A stretch of 64,000 nucleotides of DNA from Desulforapulum autotrophicum HRM2 (GCF_000020365.1 NC_012108.1:2418001-2482000); one strand, 5' to 3'. Positions 44,137-53,532 are shown, counted from the first letter of the stretch. Numbers and translations are program-made. The notes: generated by a model not told the origin, from the letters alone.

Positions 44137-45780
44137 TCAGCTGAGTTTTTTTGTGGCCCACACGGCAAGTTTTTCCCTGAAAATTTTTGCATTGTGCCGG
44201 ATATCCACGGGGAATGACGGGTGGATCAGGATATGTTTGATTCCTTTTGTCAGGTCATGGGACAGGGCAAGGGTTTCAAGTTCCTGGATAAGATGTTTTT
44301 TGTCTTTCAATCCTGGAATCGGCTCGATGATGATTACGGGGGTCTGCATCTGTTTGGGGCCGACGCCCACAAGGGCGCTCCTGAATACGGACTCGTGGTT
44401 GTTGAAGATCGCCTCGCAGGGAATCGTAAACAGGTTGTCTTTTCCCATGACTACCCTGTGACTCTTTCTGCCGCAGAACCAGATCCTCTGCTTGGAATCC
44501 TTCCACCCGAGGTCTCCCATGCGATGCCAGAACCCATCCCCATCCTTGATTTTAGACAGCATGTCGGCTTCGGGGTTGTTGTGGTAGCGGCGGGTGACAA
44601 GGGGTGCCTTTACAATGATTTCACCCACCTCGTTGTTGTCCACAACAAGATCTTCGGAAAAGTGTTTGATGGGATCATCGCTGAGCTGGATGACGGCAAT
44701 TTCTGTGTCGCAGATGGGGCGTCCGATACAGATGCCAAAACCCTGTTCGGAAAGGGCCCTTGTCTCGGTGAGAATCTCGTTACTTTCAATGGATAAAATG
44801 GGTACGGACTCGGTTGCGCCATAGGGGGTGTGAATCTGCGCGGTTGGTTCAAGCATCGATGAAAACTGTTCGATGTTCGCCGGAGTAACAGGGGCACCGG
44901 CCGAGATCACCCGGCGCAAGGATGGTAGTTTGATACCATTGGCCTTGCCGAATTTGCCCACCCGGTTGAGCAGGGCTGGGGAGGCAAACATATTGGTTAC
45001 ACCCTGGTTGAAGATAGCTTCAATGATCCGTTCCGGGTTGACAAAGGCAGGCTTGGTCGGGTCCATGTCGGGGATAACGGCCGTCATGCCAAGGGCCGGG
45101 TCAAACAGGGCAAACAGGGGAAAGGTGGGCAGGTCGATCTCATCGGGTCCGATTTTAAAGTGCTCTTGTATCTGGACCAGCTGGGCGTGGAAATTGCCGT
45201 GGGTGTAAACCACCCCCTTGGCAGGCCCCGTGCTTCCCGTGGTAAAGAGAATGGCTGCTGTTTCGTCGGTCGTGGTCTGGGCCACGGGAAATGGATCGTT
45301 CCCCTTGACCATGAGCTGATCCAGGGTGGCGCCGTTCCAGAACCACCTGTGGCCAACCGTGACCCACACCTTGACGGTTTTAAAAAAACCGCGTTTAAGG
45401 ATTCTCAGGACATGGGCCTTTTCAATGCCGATGAATGCCTCGGGCCTGCCCTGCTCAAAACAGGACAGCATCCGGTCGATTCCCATGCCTGGATCCACAA
45501 CAACGGGAATTGCCCCAACCTTGAACATGGCAAAGATCAGGGTGAAGAACGCAATACCGGGCGGTACCATGAGAATGGTCCGGGTGCCCCGGGTAATGCC
45601 CCGTTGTTCAAGGCCAAAGGCGAGTTGATCGCTCTGCTGTTCCAGCTGCAAAAAGGTGAGCTGACTGTAGAGAACCCGGCCCTTGCTGTCCCTTGATGCG
45701 GGATAGACCACGGCCCTTTTGTATGGATGCCTTGCCGTGCTTTGTTTCAGCCAGGATGAGATGTTGATATGGTCATTCAT
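44137..45780 (-). CDS. OleC-like AMP-dependent synthetase (olefin beta-lactone synthetase family)
   Basis: 547 residues. The ANL adenylation motif FTTGSTGPAKGV and a GDLGWKDSKQRIWFCGRKSHRV region are conserved. FPLFALFDPALGMTAVIPDMDP is the OleC hallmark (within about 45040-45140). OleC makes a beta-lactone from a 2-alkyl-3-hydroxy acid in head-to-head hydrocarbon synthesis. The usual OleA, OleB and OleD partners are not near, so the substrate may differ. It begins 16 bases after a repeat C copy on the opposite strand. Confidence 0.83.
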   Translation of the reverse strand: MNDHINISSWLKQSTARHPYKRAVVYPASRDSKGRVLYSQLTFLQLEQQSDQLAFGLEQRGITRGTRTILMVPPGIAFFTLIFAMFKVGAIPVVVDPGMGIDRMLSCFEQGRPEAFIGIEKAHVLRILKRGFFKTVKVWVTVGHRWFWNGATLDQLMVKGNDPFPVAQTTTDETAAILFTTGSTGPAKGVVYTHGNFHAQLVQIQEHFKIGPDEIDLPTFPLFALFDPALGMTAVIPDMDPTKPAFVNPERIIEAIFNQGVTNMFASPALLNRVGKFGKANGIKLPSLRRVISAGAPVTPANIEQFSSMLEPTAQIHTPYGATESVPILSIESNEILTETRALSEQGFGICIGRPICDTEIAVIQLSDDPIKHFSEDLVVDNNEVGEIIVKAPLVTRRYHNNPEADMLSKIKDGDGFWHRMGDLGWKDSKQRIWFCGRKSHRVVMGKDNLFTIPCEAIFNNHESVFRSALVGVGPKQMQTPVIIIEPIPGLKDKKHLIQELETLALSHDLTKGIKHILIHPSFPVDIRHNAKIFREKLAVWATKKLS

Positions 45781-45795
45781 GGGATTACCTTACCT

Positions 45796-45888
45796 GTTTT
45801 TATATGAAACACTTGCCAAAGCATTGTCAATGACGGCGTTTCAAAATTCGTTGAGGCCAGGGCAGATACCCTGCTTCGGCCGTGCCGG
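45796..45888 (+). repeat. Interspersed repeat family C, copy 2
   Basis: This copy is in the 318-base gap 45781-46099 between the divergent oleC-like and DUF2868 genes. It runs from TTTTTATATGAAACAC to CCGGCCGTGCCGG-like ends and is the clearest copy of the family. The rest of the gap has no gene and must hold both divergent promoters; I see no clear consensus box. Confidence 0.8.
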
Positions 45889-46099
45889 CTATGGGAAGAT
45901 TATTATTAAGGAACCTTGTTAACACAGGCTGCAATTGAAAACAAGGAAGAGATGAGGATGGCATACAGCCATGTGCAATGGATTTACATGGCCAGGCTCT
46001 GACAGTGGCGTTTAAGGGCTTGACCGATGGGCCATTGAACGGTAGATTGATCAAAAAATTAAATCACATCAGGCTTAACCTTAACACAAGTGCAGGCAT

Positions 46100-47755
46100 A
46101 TGAAAAAAAAGTGGACAATCGGTGATGTCATTGATCTTGAATATCTCCTTGGTCAGGACAGCAGGATTGAGGATGAAAAGATTCTGGCAGAGAGGGACCG
46201 GCGTCTCTACCTTGAAAAGATTGGACCTCTTGTCGCCCAAACCCGACCTTTGCCCCGGACCCTTGTCCGTCTATGGCTTTTTTTCATGGGGCAGAATACC
46301 GGCACTCTTCCAGGTGTTCTGGTTGATGGCGGATTCAGACTTTTACGGGGTGGGTTCCTTGTCGGGGGAGTGATGACGGGTTTCCTGGCTTGTCTGTCGT
46401 TGTTTTCCTATACAGGAAGGATGCCGTTGAACATCAGTTATTTTTTCGGGGTGATTCTGGTTCCCCAGACCCTGCTTCTGTTCCTTACCCTGGCAGGACT
46501 TTTGGTGATGGTCGTCCGGCCGGACAAAGGGGTAGGGTTCGGGATATACCCGGTGCTTGGCCTTGCTGTGGAGCGGGCGCTTATCAGGCTTTTCCAGAAA
46601 ACCCTTGGCAGGCTTTCACGGATGAAGCAGGATGCACTGATGTCAGCCTTGGGCAGTTTCAGGCGATCCCGGCGTGCCCACGGTCATCTGTTCCTGTGGC
46701 CGTTGTTTGTTCTGATGCAGATTTTTGGGGTGGGGTTTAACCTGGGTGCACTGGGGGCAACCTTAGGGAGAGTTGCTTTTTTTGATACAGCCTTTGGTTG
46801 GCAGTCCACCTTGAATTTGAGCGCTGATTTTGTCCATCGGGTGGTTTCCATGGTAGCGCTTCCCTGGTCCTGGGCAGTGCCTGAAGGGGTGGGGTTTCCC
46901 TCTGCCGAACAGATCCAGGGCACCCGGTTGATTCTCAAGGACGGTATCTACGATCTTGCCACGTCAGATCTTGTATCCTGGTGGCCTTTTCTCTGCTTGA
47001 CTGTTGTGTTTTATGCCCTTTTGCCCCGAATTCTGCTTCTGGTGATGGGAGGTATGGTCCAGGGGCGATGTTTGAAACAATATTCCTTTGATGGCTGGGC
47101 CGTCCAGAAACTGGTCCGTCGCCTGGTCACTCCCAGGGTCACCATGGCCCCTGCTGATGACCCCGAGCTCCGAACTTCAGGGGGGGGGCATGGGCACCCC
47201 AGGGGTGCCATGGCATCCGCTGACTCCCAGGTGTCAAGGCTTGAATTTGACCGGGAAGTGCCGCAAGATTCGGACCGGGTGCCGATAATGAACAAGGACC
47301 GGGGCCTGGATGGGGATATACCCCTGACCCCTGGAAACCAGGAGATGCCGGAGCCCTTCCTTGCCCTTGTCCATGACGATATTTTTGATGTTTGCAACAC
47401 GGAAGAATTTAAAGAAAAGGTACAAGACCGCCTGAATCGTAGTGTTGACACCATCCTGCGCTTTGGACTTGATACAAACGCTGAAGTCGCTGCCATCATT
47501 TCCGTTGCAGACTGCGTTGCAGGAATAGTCATGCTCCAGGAGGCCTGGATGCCGCCCATCCGTGAGATCCTTAACTTTATCGTCAAGGTTCGCGCCGGCG
47601 GCGAAAGAATACCCCTGGTGGTGGTGCTGATAGGAAAACCCGGACCGGATAATCTTTTTACTGTCCCGGATTCCCAGGACCGGAAAATCTGGACCATGAA
47701 GATCAATGGCCTGGGAGACCCCCTTATCCATGTGGAGGACCTTGTACAACCATGA
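46100..47755 (+). CDS. DUF2868 membrane protein
   Basis: 551 residues with several membrane segments (about 85-105, 118-140, 200-218, 240-260, 300-322) in its first half. The second half is soluble, with a Pro-Gly-rich linker (residues 355-400) and a C-terminal domain. It overlaps the DUF3482 GTPase gene by 4 bases (ATGA), and this pair occurs together in many proteobacteria. A tract of nine G residues (47180-47188) encodes GGG in the linker and is a possible slippage site. No activity is known. Confidence 0.83.
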   Translation: MKKKWTIGDVIDLEYLLGQDSRIEDEKILAERDRRLYLEKIGPLVAQTRPLPRTLVRLWLFFMGQNTGTLPGVLVDGGFRLLRGGFLVGGVMTGFLACLSLFSYTGRMPLNISYFFGVILVPQTLLLFLTLAGLLVMVVRPDKGVGFGIYPVLGLAVERALIRLFQKTLGRLSRMKQDALMSALGSFRRSRRAHGHLFLWPLFVLMQIFGVGFNLGALGATLGRVAFFDTAFGWQSTLNLSADFVHRVVSMVALPWSWAVPEGVGFPSAEQIQGTRLILKDGIYDLATSDLVSWWPFLCLTVVFYALLPRILLLVMGGMVQGRCLKQYSFDGWAVQKLVRRLVTPRVTMAPADDPELRTSGGGHGHPRGAMASADSQVSRLEFDREVPQDSDRVPIMNKDRGLDGDIPLTPGNQEMPEPFLALVHDDIFDVCNTEEFKEKVQDRLNRSVDTILRFGLDTNAEVAAIISVADCVAGIVMLQEAWMPPIREILNFIVKVRAGGERIPLVVVLIGKPGPDNLFTVPDSQDRKIWTMKINGLGDPLIHVEDLVQP

Positions 47756-49155
47756 AAGAAAATCAGATTCCTGAATTTGCCATCCTGGGCCATCCCAACG
47801 AGGGAAAATCCTCGGTGGTGTCGACCTTGGCTGAAAACGACCGGGTCAGGATCGGACCCTATCCCGGAGAAACGGTTGTCTGCCAGACCTTTCCTGTGAC
47901 CATCGATAAGACCGAGGTGATTCGTTTTACAGATACCCCCGGTTTTCAAAATCCGCGCCAGACACTTGGCTGGTTCCAAAAGTATACCGGTCCCCAGGAC
48001 AGGCTGGTCCAGGCTTTTATTGCGGCCCATGGTGAGAATCCTGATTTCAGAGACGAGTGTGAACTTCTGGGCCCTGTTGCAAGGGGGGCCGGTATCATCT
48101 ATGTGGTTGACGGGTCAAGGCCGGTAAGGGGAGATGACAGGGCCGAGATGGAAATTTTGCGCCTGACCGGTCGGCCGCGCATGTCTATCATCAATTGCAA
48201 GGGCGGAGACACCACCTACCTTGAGTCTTGGAAAAACGAATTCAGGCGAACCTTTAACAGTATACGGGAATTCAACGCCCACAGGGTCACCTACCGGGAA
48301 CGCATCGAGTTGCTCGAATGTTTAAAAAGCGTGGACCAGGATTGGCAGGAGAGCCTTTCCAGGGTGATCCAGGCATTTAAACAGGATTGGGACCATCGTA
48401 TTAATCTGACGGCCCTGATCATGGTTGTCATGGTCCAGGAAATTTTGTCGACCACCATAACCGGCACCTTGAATCCGTCGGTAAGCCCCGAGGATTTGCG
48501 GGTTGCCCTTGAAAAGAAATTTCTGGACAAGGTCAGGCAGATCGAACAAAAAGCCCACGATGACATCCGAAAGCTCTTTAAACATAATATTTTCAATTTG
48601 GCTCTTTCCCGAAATTCCATTCTCAACAATGACCTTTTCAGCGAGAAAACATGGCAATTCCTGGGTCTGACCCCAAGGGAGGTTATTGTTGCGGCAGGTG
48701 TGGCAGGCATGGGCGCCGGAGCCATTGTGGACACGGCTGCTGCTGGACTGACCTTTGGGATTTTTTCCGCCCTTGGGGGAGTGGCTGGTGCTGCCTCGGC
48801 AATGCTTGGTGGCAGCCGCATGGCCGGGCTGAAGTTCAAGGGAATACGGTTAGGCAGGGATCAGATCACCATTCGGCCCATGAACTCTGACCAGCTCGTG
48901 TATGTACTTCTGGACCGGGCCTTTCTCTTTTACAGCTCCGTTATCAACTGGGCCCATGGCCGCAGGGACTATCCGGATGTAGAAAACGAAGAGGCTTCTT
49001 CTCCTGGGGTCAACATCCCCCCCTGGGACAAGGAAACAAAGAAGATCTGCAACGCATTTTATTCAAGGGTGGCAACCCGGGAACCCGGGAAGAAGAATCA
49101 GACCAAGATTGCCATGGTTGATGCCATTGCCCGGCGGTTAAGGCAGGTGATCTAA
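47752..49155 (+). CDS. DUF3482 GTPase, partner of DUF2868 protein
   Basis: 467 residues. Residues 13-20 form a P-loop (GHPNEGKS), and DTPGFQ is the G3 box of Era-type GTPases; NCKGGD is an altered G4. The C-terminal DUF3482 half includes a Gly/Ala-rich hydrophobic hairpin (VAAGVAGMGAGAIVDTAAAG) that looks like a membrane-inserting segment, as in bacterial dynamin-like or EngB-related proteins. It probably works at the inner membrane with the DUF2868 protein. The cellular role is unknown; stress and membrane remodelling are suggested but not shown. Confidence 0.85.
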   Translation: MKENQIPEFAILGHPNEGKSSVVSTLAENDRVRIGPYPGETVVCQTFPVTIDKTEVIRFTDTPGFQNPRQTLGWFQKYTGPQDRLVQAFIAAHGENPDFRDECELLGPVARGAGIIYVVDGSRPVRGDDRAEMEILRLTGRPRMSIINCKGGDTTYLESWKNEFRRTFNSIREFNAHRVTYRERIELLECLKSVDQDWQESLSRVIQAFKQDWDHRINLTALIMVVMVQEILSTTITGTLNPSVSPEDLRVALEKKFLDKVRQIEQKAHDDIRKLFKHNIFNLALSRNSILNNDLFSEKTWQFLGLTPREVIVAAGVAGMGAGAIVDTAAAGLTFGIFSALGGVAGAASAMLGGSRMAGLKFKGIRLGRDQITIRPMNSDQLVYVLLDRAFLFYSSVINWAHGRRDYPDVENEEASSPGVNIPPWDKETKKICNAFYSRVATREPGKKNQTKIAMVDAIARRLRQVI

Positions 49156-49213
49156 TATAAAACGGGGCAGGCATGATTCAATTACACAAGTCGAATCCCA
49201 TGGAAAATGCCGG

Positions 49214-49918
49214 TTAGATGAACAGATGTTTGATCTTATAAATGGTTTTTTTGACCCATCCACCGTCAGGGGGCTGTCCGGTGGTTTTAATTCGGTCCGT
49301 CAGGGCCAGAATTGGTTTTATAATTTCGGTTGTTTGTTGTAAAAGTTCCGGCCGTTCCTGGTCAAGTCTTGTCGTTCCGGTTTCCAGATTGATCTGGAAG
49401 GTTACATATATCTGCCTGACTCGGCTTTCAATCTTTTCAAAATTTTTAAGGCTTCGGGTTCTTGCGCTGGTCCAGATTTTTTTTTCCTTGTCTGCAATGG
49501 AAGACTGGTCAGGATAGGCTGCGGCAATGGCTTCTATGCGCTGTATTTCACGGTCAAGGCGCGTCATTTCAAGACTGAATCGCTGAAATTCATCAAAAAG
49601 GTCGGGCAGGTTCTGAAAGCAGAATTTCATCATTTCCGGGGGCAGGGTAATATGGGCGAGCTCTTTTTCAACATAATGCCGGCCCGTTTCCTTGTTCAGG
49701 AAAAAGGTATACCCGGCAAATCCGCCCCCGACCAGGACACACAGAACAAGCATCGCAATGATGATGTATTTGAGGCGTTTTCGAAATTTCAGAGACCTGG
49801 GTGAGGGTCCCCTTGTCACAGGTGATTCCCCCGGTGCTGAAGATTTTTTTTCAGCCGTTTTTTTCAGGTCAGGCCCTTTGTCCGATTCAACGGTTTTTTC
49901 TTTTTTTTTACCAAACAT
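49214..49918 (-). CDS. Hypothetical single-pass membrane protein
   Basis: 234 residues from ATG 49918. The cytoplasmic N-terminus is rich in Lys, Glu and Pro (about residues 1-50), then one membrane helix (YIIIAMLVLCVLVGGGFAGY, about 51-70), and the rest is an extracytoplasmic helical region. No domain is recognised. It runs divergently from the S24 repressor gene, with about 100 bases between starts, so it may be regulated by it. The start is unsure, as the ribosome site is weak. Confidence 0.65.
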   Translation of the reverse strand: MFGKKKEKTVESDKGPDLKKTAEKKSSAPGESPVTRGPSPRSLKFRKRLKYIIIAMLVLCVLVGGGFAGYTFFLNKETGRHYVEKELAHITLPPEMMKFCFQNLPDLFDEFQRFSLEMTRLDREIQRIEAIAAAYPDQSSIADKEKKIWTSARTRSLKNFEKIESRVRQIYVTFQINLETGTTRLDQERPELLQQTTEIIKPILALTDRIKTTGQPPDGGWVKKTIYKIKHLFI

Positions 49919-50019
49919 ACACCGTTCATACCCGAGTGCCTGAAAAAAGTCAAAAAAAACTTGTTGCATTTTTTCACCACCTGTGGGATGGAAGGAAACA
50001 ACAGAACCAAAGGAAATTC

Positions 50020-50670
50020 ATGATGAATAAAATTGACGGTTTAATCGCACGTATTCTTGAGGTGACCGGGATTCGGTCCCAGACGGAACTTGCCGATGCC
50101 CTTGGCATCAACCGGTCGGGCATTACCCACGCCCGCAGGAAAAATGAGATTCCAGACCGCTGGATTGTAAAACTTTACCGCAAATTCGGTTTAAACCCCG
50201 TTTGGATCGAAACCGGGGCTGGCAGGGTCTTTCTTAATGTGGAGACAAGCCAGGATATTGAATTTAAAACCATTCCCAAGGTCAAGGCAAGGCTTTCCGC
50301 CGGCTCCGGGTCGTTTGAAACCCTGTCGGATGTGACGGACTATCTGTCCTTTCAGTCACGCTGGCTGACAAGGAAGGGGTCGGCAAACGCCATGGTTGCC
50401 ATGGAGGTTTTTGGAAACAGCATGGAGCCGGAATTAAGGGCCGGAGACACGGTGTTGATCGACCAGTCCCAGACAGAAATCCTGGCCGGTGCCATTTATG
50501 CCCTTGGTATTGAGGATACCATCCTTGTAAAAAGAATTGAAAAACATCCCAACAAGCTGGTGCTTACCAGTGAAAATAGGGATTATCAGCCGATTTTTCT
50601 ATCCCTTGACGAGGTTGAAAAGGTGAGGATCATCGGCAAGGTGGTGTGGAGCTGCCGGGAGTATCGGTAA
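50020..50670 (+). CDS. HTH-S24 repressor (CI/LexA-like)
   Basis: 216 residues. The N-terminal helix-turn-helix (SQTELADALGINRSGITHAR) resembles phage CI repressors. The C-terminal S24 domain has the Ser nucleophile in GNSMEPELRAGDTVLID and the Lys in ILVKRIEKHP; a cleavage Ala-Gly is not clearly visible, but the Ser/Lys dyad is intact, so RecA-assisted self-cleavage is likely. AAAGGA lies before two start choices, ATG 50020 and 50023. No other phage gene is near, so it may be a domesticated regulator. Confidence 0.85.
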   Translation: MMNKIDGLIARILEVTGIRSQTELADALGINRSGITHARRKNEIPDRWIVKLYRKFGLNPVWIETGAGRVFLNVETSQDIEFKTIPKVKARLSAGSGSFETLSDVTDYLSFQSRWLTRKGSANAMVAMEVFGNSMEPELRAGDTVLIDQSQTEILAGAIYALGIEDTILVKRIEKHPNKLVLTSENRDYQPIFLSLDEVEKVRIIGKVVWSCREYR

Positions 50671-50741
50671 CTAAAAAATTTTATCCGCCTTGTTTAGTTT
50701 TTTCATCAATTGGGTTAAAAACAATACATATGGAGGAGACA

Positions 50742-51098
50742 ATGCAACTTGACAGACAAAGGATTAAAGCCCAGGCCACAATTGCATCGACGGGTTTTTT
50801 ATGGGTCACAGGGTTGCTGCTGGCCGGCAGTGACAATCCCTTCATGCCATGGACCAACCTTGTGGGCCTCGTGATCTTTTTAGCGGCAACGGTCCTGATG
50901 GCAAGGGCAGGGGCCCGGTTTGAACGAGAACCTGTGAAGGACCCTTCTGGTGAAACTTTTGACACCTGTGAAAATATCCTGTTCCCACAAGAAACTAAAA
51001 ATGGTATTCATGCCTTGAATTCAAAGATGACACCACCTTTCAAAGATAGGAGAAATAAATGGAAGCACCCCAGAGAAATCTTGCCCTTGACCTTGTAA
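50742..51098 (+). CDS. Small hypothetical membrane protein overlapping glpX
   Basis: 118 residues from ATG 50742 behind a strong GGAGGAG site. Two membrane segments sit at about residues 12-32 and 40-57, then a soluble tail. The gene overlaps the start of glpX by 40 bases in a different frame, so its tail is encoded over the glpX leader. The strong ribosome site supports the gene, but the overlap is larger than usual, so the stop of the real protein could be disputed. Confidence 0.6.
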   Translation: MQLDRQRIKAQATIASTGFLWVTGLLLAGSDNPFMPWTNLVGLVIFLAATVLMARAGARFEREPVKDPSGETFDTCENILFPQETKNGIHALNSKMTPPFKDRRNKWKHPREILPLTL

Positions 51099-52045
51099 GG
51101 GCAACTGAAGCGGCAGCCCTTGCTTCGGGACGTTGGCTTGGCAAGGGAGATAAGGAGAACGGGGACAGGGCAGCGGTTGAGGCCATGCGCATTTCGTTCA
51201 AGACCCTTGATATGGATGCCACCGTGATCATAGGCGAAGGGGAAAAGGACAAGGCCCCCATGCTATACAACGGGGAGAGGCTCGGCAATGGCAAGGGACT
51301 CAAGGTGGATCTTGCCGTTGATCCGGTTGAGGGAACCAATCTGCTTGCCCTGGGAAGACCCAATGCCATTGCCGTTGTCAGTGCGGCCCCGGCAGGTGCC
51401 ATGCTCGATCCCGGTCCCAGTTTCTACATGCGAAAACTCGTTGTCCCGGCCCAGGCAAAGGGGTGTGTGGACCTTGATGCACCGGTGGGTGAAAACCTGA
51501 TCAAGATTGCCCGGGCCCTTGACAAGGATGTTTCAGATCTTGTGGTTTTTGTCCTTGAAAAGCCCAGGCACCAGGGGCTTATTCAGAAAATTCGGGAGAC
51601 CGGTGCCAGGATACAGCTCCACACAGACGGGGATGTGGCAGGCGCCCTCATGGCCGTGAATCCCGATTCTGGGGTGGATCTGATGATGGGTACCGGCGGC
51701 ACCCCCGAAGGCGTGCTTGCCGCCTGCGCCATCAAGGCCCTTGGCGGCGAGATGCTCTGCCGGTTTGATCCCCAGCTTGAATCGGAAAAAAGGGCTGTTC
51801 TGGATTTTGGCCTGGACCTGAAGACTGTTTTAACGGCTGACACCCTGGTAAAGGGCGATGATGTCTATTTTGCCGCAACCGGGATTTCGGGCGGCACTTT
51901 CTTGCGCGGCGTTAGATATACGGGCGGCGGCGCCACGACCCATTCCATTGGCATGCGGGGAAAGACGGGCACCGTGCGCATCCTCGAATCCAGGCACAAC
52001 TGGGAGAAACTCATGGGTTTCAGTTCGGTCAAATACGATTCCTGA
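51059..52045 (+). CDS. glpX: Fructose-1,6-bisphosphatase class II
   Basis: 328 residues, the GlpX size. Metal and substrate motifs are visible: GEGEKDKAPML, the DPVEGTN box and a GTGGTPEGVLAA stretch. It removes the 1-phosphate from fructose-1,6-bisphosphate in gluconeogenesis, as an autotroph or acetate-grown anaerobe needs. ATG 51059 has AGGAG upstream. Confidence 0.95.
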   Translation: MEAPQRNLALDLVRATEAAALASGRWLGKGDKENGDRAAVEAMRISFKTLDMDATVIIGEGEKDKAPMLYNGERLGNGKGLKVDLAVDPVEGTNLLALGRPNAIAVVSAAPAGAMLDPGPSFYMRKLVVPAQAKGCVDLDAPVGENLIKIARALDKDVSDLVVFVLEKPRHQGLIQKIRETGARIQLHTDGDVAGALMAVNPDSGVDLMMGTGGTPEGVLAACAIKALGGEMLCRFDPQLESEKRAVLDFGLDLKTVLTADTLVKGDDVYFAATGISGGTFLRGVRYTGGGATTHSIGMRGKTGTVRILESRHNWEKLMGFSSVKYDS

Positions 52046-52067
52046 CCGGTAAAAATTTCCATGTCCC

Positions 52068-53531
52068 TTAACCCTGGGTCAGTTTTTCCCTGAGGTTTTT
52101 GTACTTCACCAGGGCCGCCAAGGCCCTGGCTCCCCGTTCAGGGCTTGGCAGTACAGGTATCCCCCGGTCCTGGAGCGCCCTGATCAGGCTTGATTCCTTC
52201 CGGGCCAGGAACGAGAATCCCACAATCGGCTTTTTGATCTGTTCGCCCAGTGCAGCAATGGCATCTGCCTGCTGAATGATGATCTCTTCCGCCTTGTCCC
52301 CGGACATGTCATCTGAAACACCAAGGGCCTCTAATACCACCTGGATCATCCGGCTCGTTGCCAGAAAATAGATGAGCAGTGCATCTGCATTTTCATCGGC
52401 CGTCAGTATCTGGGGAATGGTCTGGAAGAAATCAAGGGGTGTCTTGGTAAAGGTTAAATCCACAGGGTTTGCCACACTGGCCGTATGGGGCACATGGGGT
52501 TTTAACCGTTCAAGGGTTGCAGCGGTCAGGGCTGGAAGATGAAGACCGTTTCGTCCGCAGGCATCTGCTGCCGCAGCCCCAGGACCGCCTGAATGGGTCT
52601 GAACGATCACCCGGTTGCCCTGTATCGGGGGAGAGGCCCCAAGGACATAGCAGAAATCAAACAGCTCTTCAATGGAGCTTGCCCGGATCACCCCGCTTTG
52701 GCGAAACACGCCGTTGTAAAGGGGGTCTGGTCCGGCAAGGGCGCCCGTGTGGGAAAAACCGGCCCGTCTGCCTTCATCCGATCCCCCCACATAAAATGCC
52801 ACAATGGGTTTTTTCGGGACAATGGCCCTTGCCGTGTCGATAAAGGCCCTTCCCCGGCGGATGGATTCAATGTAAAGGGCGATCACCCGTGTATTGGGAC
52901 ATGCGCCCAGGTATGCCATGCAGTCCACAATGTCCACATTGGCCTCATTCCCAATACTGAATCCTGTGCTGAACCCCATGCCCAGGCGGCTCATGTGGGG
53001 TGACATCTGGGTGATGAAACTGCCGCTCTGGGATGCCATGCCGATATACCCCCTACCCGCTTCATAGGGAAGAAAGGTGGCGTTGAGGTTGAGGTGGGTG
53101 TTGATCACACCGATGCAGTTGGGTCCGAGGAACCGGATTCCATACTTTTCTGCAACGGCCGTGAGTTCGCTCTGCAGCTGTTTTCCTTGTCCGCCCACCT
53201 CGTTAAATCCTGCAGAAACAATCACTGCGTGGCGAATTCCCAATTGACCGCAGGCCTCGAGGGTTTCAACGACAACTGGGGTGGGGAGCACGATATATGC
53301 CAGATCCGGTATCTCCGGCAGGTCTGACACCCTTTGAAAGGCCTGAAACCCTTTGATCTCACGATCCTTTGGATGAACCGGGTAGATTTTTCCGGCGTAT
53401 CCCATGGCGCAGATGCAGCCCAGTACGGTTGTGCCCATGGCGGCCAGGTTGTTCGAGGCCCCGAAAAATGCAATGCTTCCAGGGTTTGCAATGGGATAAA
53501 TTTCACTGTTTTCAATGGATGAAGGTATCAT
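52068..53531 (-). CDS. acdA: ADP-forming acyl-CoA synthetase, alpha (CoA-binding) subunit
   Basis: About 487 residues from ATG 53531; an in-frame GTG-side extension upstream lies over the beta gene and is rejected. Domain order is a CoA-binding Rossmann fold (SIAFFGASNNLAAMGTTV), a succinyl-CoA-ligase-like flavodoxin fold with GYIGMASQSGSF, and a second ligase domain with the phosphorylated His in SHTGALAGPD. The enzyme converts acyl-CoA plus ADP and phosphate to acid plus ATP. It is preceded by the ATP-grasp half on the same strand. Confidence 0.92.
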   Translation of the reverse strand: MIPSSIENSEIYPIANPGSIAFFGASNNLAAMGTTVLGCICAMGYAGKIYPVHPKDREIKGFQAFQRVSDLPEIPDLAYIVLPTPVVVETLEACGQLGIRHAVIVSAGFNEVGGQGKQLQSELTAVAEKYGIRFLGPNCIGVINTHLNLNATFLPYEAGRGYIGMASQSGSFITQMSPHMSRLGMGFSTGFSIGNEANVDIVDCMAYLGACPNTRVIALYIESIRRGRAFIDTARAIVPKKPIVAFYVGGSDEGRRAGFSHTGALAGPDPLYNGVFRQSGVIRASSIEELFDFCYVLGASPPIQGNRVIVQTHSGGPGAAAADACGRNGLHLPALTAATLERLKPHVPHTASVANPVDLTFTKTPLDFFQTIPQILTADENADALLIYFLATSRMIQVVLEALGVSDDMSGDKAEEIIIQQADAIAALGEQIKKPIVGFSFLARKESSLIRALQDRGIPVLPSPERGARALAALVKYKNLREKLTQG

Positions 53532-53532
53532 T

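Noticed and set aside
47011-48030. A 339-residue minus-strand frame
   Set aside because: It lies over DUF2868 and DUF3482, which are real genes by family features; its composition is Ser/Arg/Pro-rich, as in typical shadow frames of GC-rich genes.
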